A DNA stretch of 7,442 nucleotides from Planctomycetaceae bacterium (GTDB taxonomy: Bacteria > Planctomycetota > Planctomycetia > Pirellulales > UBA1268), in the NCBI GenBank assembly GCA_009691925.1, contig SIAG01000200.1, positions 1 to 7,442 of the forward strand. Reading direction: 5' to 3'. Below are positions 6,729 to 7,442 of this stretch, piece after piece. Position numbers and translations under genes: made by a program. The notes under the pieces were generated by a model that was not told the DNA's origin, made no database searches, and saw only the letters and a list, made by a program, of their open reading frames with translations. Every line of letters starts with the position of its first letter. The stretch's first letter is position 1.

Positions 6729-7442
6729 GGAACACGCTGCCGTTGGTGTTGATCGTGGCGGTGTTGTTGAGGACGTCGGTGGTATTGAGCTGATCGACCG
6801 GCACGGCGACCCCGGAGAGCCAGAAGAAGTTGTAGCCGGTCCGCCAGGCGAGCCAATCGGTGATCTGCCAGGTACCGAAGATCCCCAGCTCACCGAAGAA
6901 CGCCGTCTGTTGAGCGGCAGCGGAGAGCGGCCCGAGGGGACCGGTGCCAAAGAGATTCGAGAAGCCATCGGTGTGCTGGACGGCGTTGTTGAGGAACACG
7001 CCAGCCTTGCCGACGGCGTTGAACCGGATCGGGCCACCGTTGTTCCAGAGCATCACGTCGGCCCCGCCTTGCCCGCCGTAAAGATCATTGATGGTGTTTG
7101 TCGTGATCCGCTCGGCCTCCTGGCTGGGGGGATCGGTCGTGGTGTATTGGTCGAGAACCTGCATCCCTTGGTTCCATTCCACCCAGCGGAAACCGCCCAG
7201 CCAGGTGACCGGTCCGTAGGTCCGCCGGCGCCAGTTGAGCTCGGCACTCATGATCGACGCGTTCGTTGTCACCTGCGCCCAGTTGATGTCCTGGAAGCCG
7301 GGTGAATCCGGTTGGGGCCGGAAGCCGGCGAGGAAGTTCTGCTGGTAGGCGCCGGCGGTGTGCGGCGTCGATTGTTCGCCATTGAAAGGCCGGACATTGA
7401 AGTAGTTCCCCTCGACCGAATAGATGTTGTCGAGGTTGAGAA
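6691..7442 (-). CDS. BBP7-like outer-membrane beta-barrel protein, C-terminal part (runs off right edge)
   Basis: Reading leftward from the right edge, complete codons begin at 7440 and run open for 249 residues to a TAG at 6693-6691. The peptide includes EGNYFNVRPF, SAELNWRRRTYGPVTWLGG, FRWVEWN, TTNTINDLYGGQGGAD, FNAVGKAGVFLNNA, GELGIFGTWQITDWLAWR and TGYNFFWLSGVAVPVDQL. The alternating aromatic and polar strands, and the G-F-R-x-x-E and W-x-x-T-D-x-L-x-x-R-x-G-Y motifs, match what I know of the planctomycete BBP7 beta-barrel porin family. It ends FLNGVQFGLESRW; a terminal aromatic residue is typical of BAM-inserted outer-membrane proteins. The signal peptide and N-terminus are outside the window. 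A GTG at 7272 could be mistaken for a start, but conserved-looking barrel sequence continues upstream of it. The 3' end overlaps uvrA by 38 bp on the opposite strand. Function is presumed pore or surface structure; the substrate is unknown. Confidence 0.85.
   Translation of the reverse strand, partial: LNLDNIYSVEGNYFNVRPFNGEQSTPHTAGAYQQNFLAGFRPQPDSPGFQDINWAQVTTNASIMSAELNWRRRTYGPVTWLGGFRWVEWNQGMQVLDQYTTTDPPSQEAERITTNTINDLYGGQGGADVMLWNNGGPIRFNAVGKAGVFLNNAVQHTDGFSNLFGTGPLGPLSAAAQQTAFFGELGIFGTWQITDWLAWRTGYNFFWLSGVAVPVDQLNTTDVLNNTATINTNGSVFLNGVQFGLESRW

Noticed and set aside
7270..7272. GTG at 7272-7270 as the true start of the minus-strand barrel gene
   Set aside because: The same frame is open to the window edge and encodes barrel-like sequence (YSVEGNYF, FLAGFRPQP) upstream of it. 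The gene is therefore a C-terminal fragment and not a 193-residue protein.

Overview
This is a GC-rich bacterial chromosome segment, most likely from a planctomycete. Two things point there. One is a gene for two complete UvrA proteins fused in tandem, an arrangement known from the Planctomycetes-Chlamydiae group. The other is a planctomycete-type BBP7 outer-membrane beta-barrel gene beside it. None of the visible starts has a clear Shine-Dalgarno sequence, which is common in that phylum. The phylum assignment is an inference from gene content, not a phylogeny.

Layout, left to right. Positions 1-168 (minus strand) hold the first 56 codons of an ECF-type RNA polymerase sigma factor that runs off the left edge. 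Positions 169-351 are non-coding and contain a short array of 17-bp tandem repeats. Positions 352-424 (minus) are a tRNA-Ala with anticodon CGC, with a good sigma-70-type promoter at 465-493. Positions 567-6728 (plus) encode the 2053-residue tandem UvrA, which fills most of the window; a possible -10 element for it lies at 514-519, back to back with the tRNA promoter. Positions 6691-7442 (minus) are the C-terminal part of the BBP7-like barrel protein, which runs off the right edge. Its last codons overlap the 3' end of uvrA by 38 bp on the opposite strand.

The genes do not form an obvious pathway: a regulator, a translation gene, a DNA-repair gene and a surface protein lie side by side. The most interesting content is inside uvrA. 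All four ATPase cassettes and all four zinc modules look intact. However, the two halves have diverged at sites expected to matter for UvrB loading and DNA handling, which suggests the halves have different jobs in one polypeptide. I found no mobile element, CRISPR array or defence system, and no evidence of a wholly new system.
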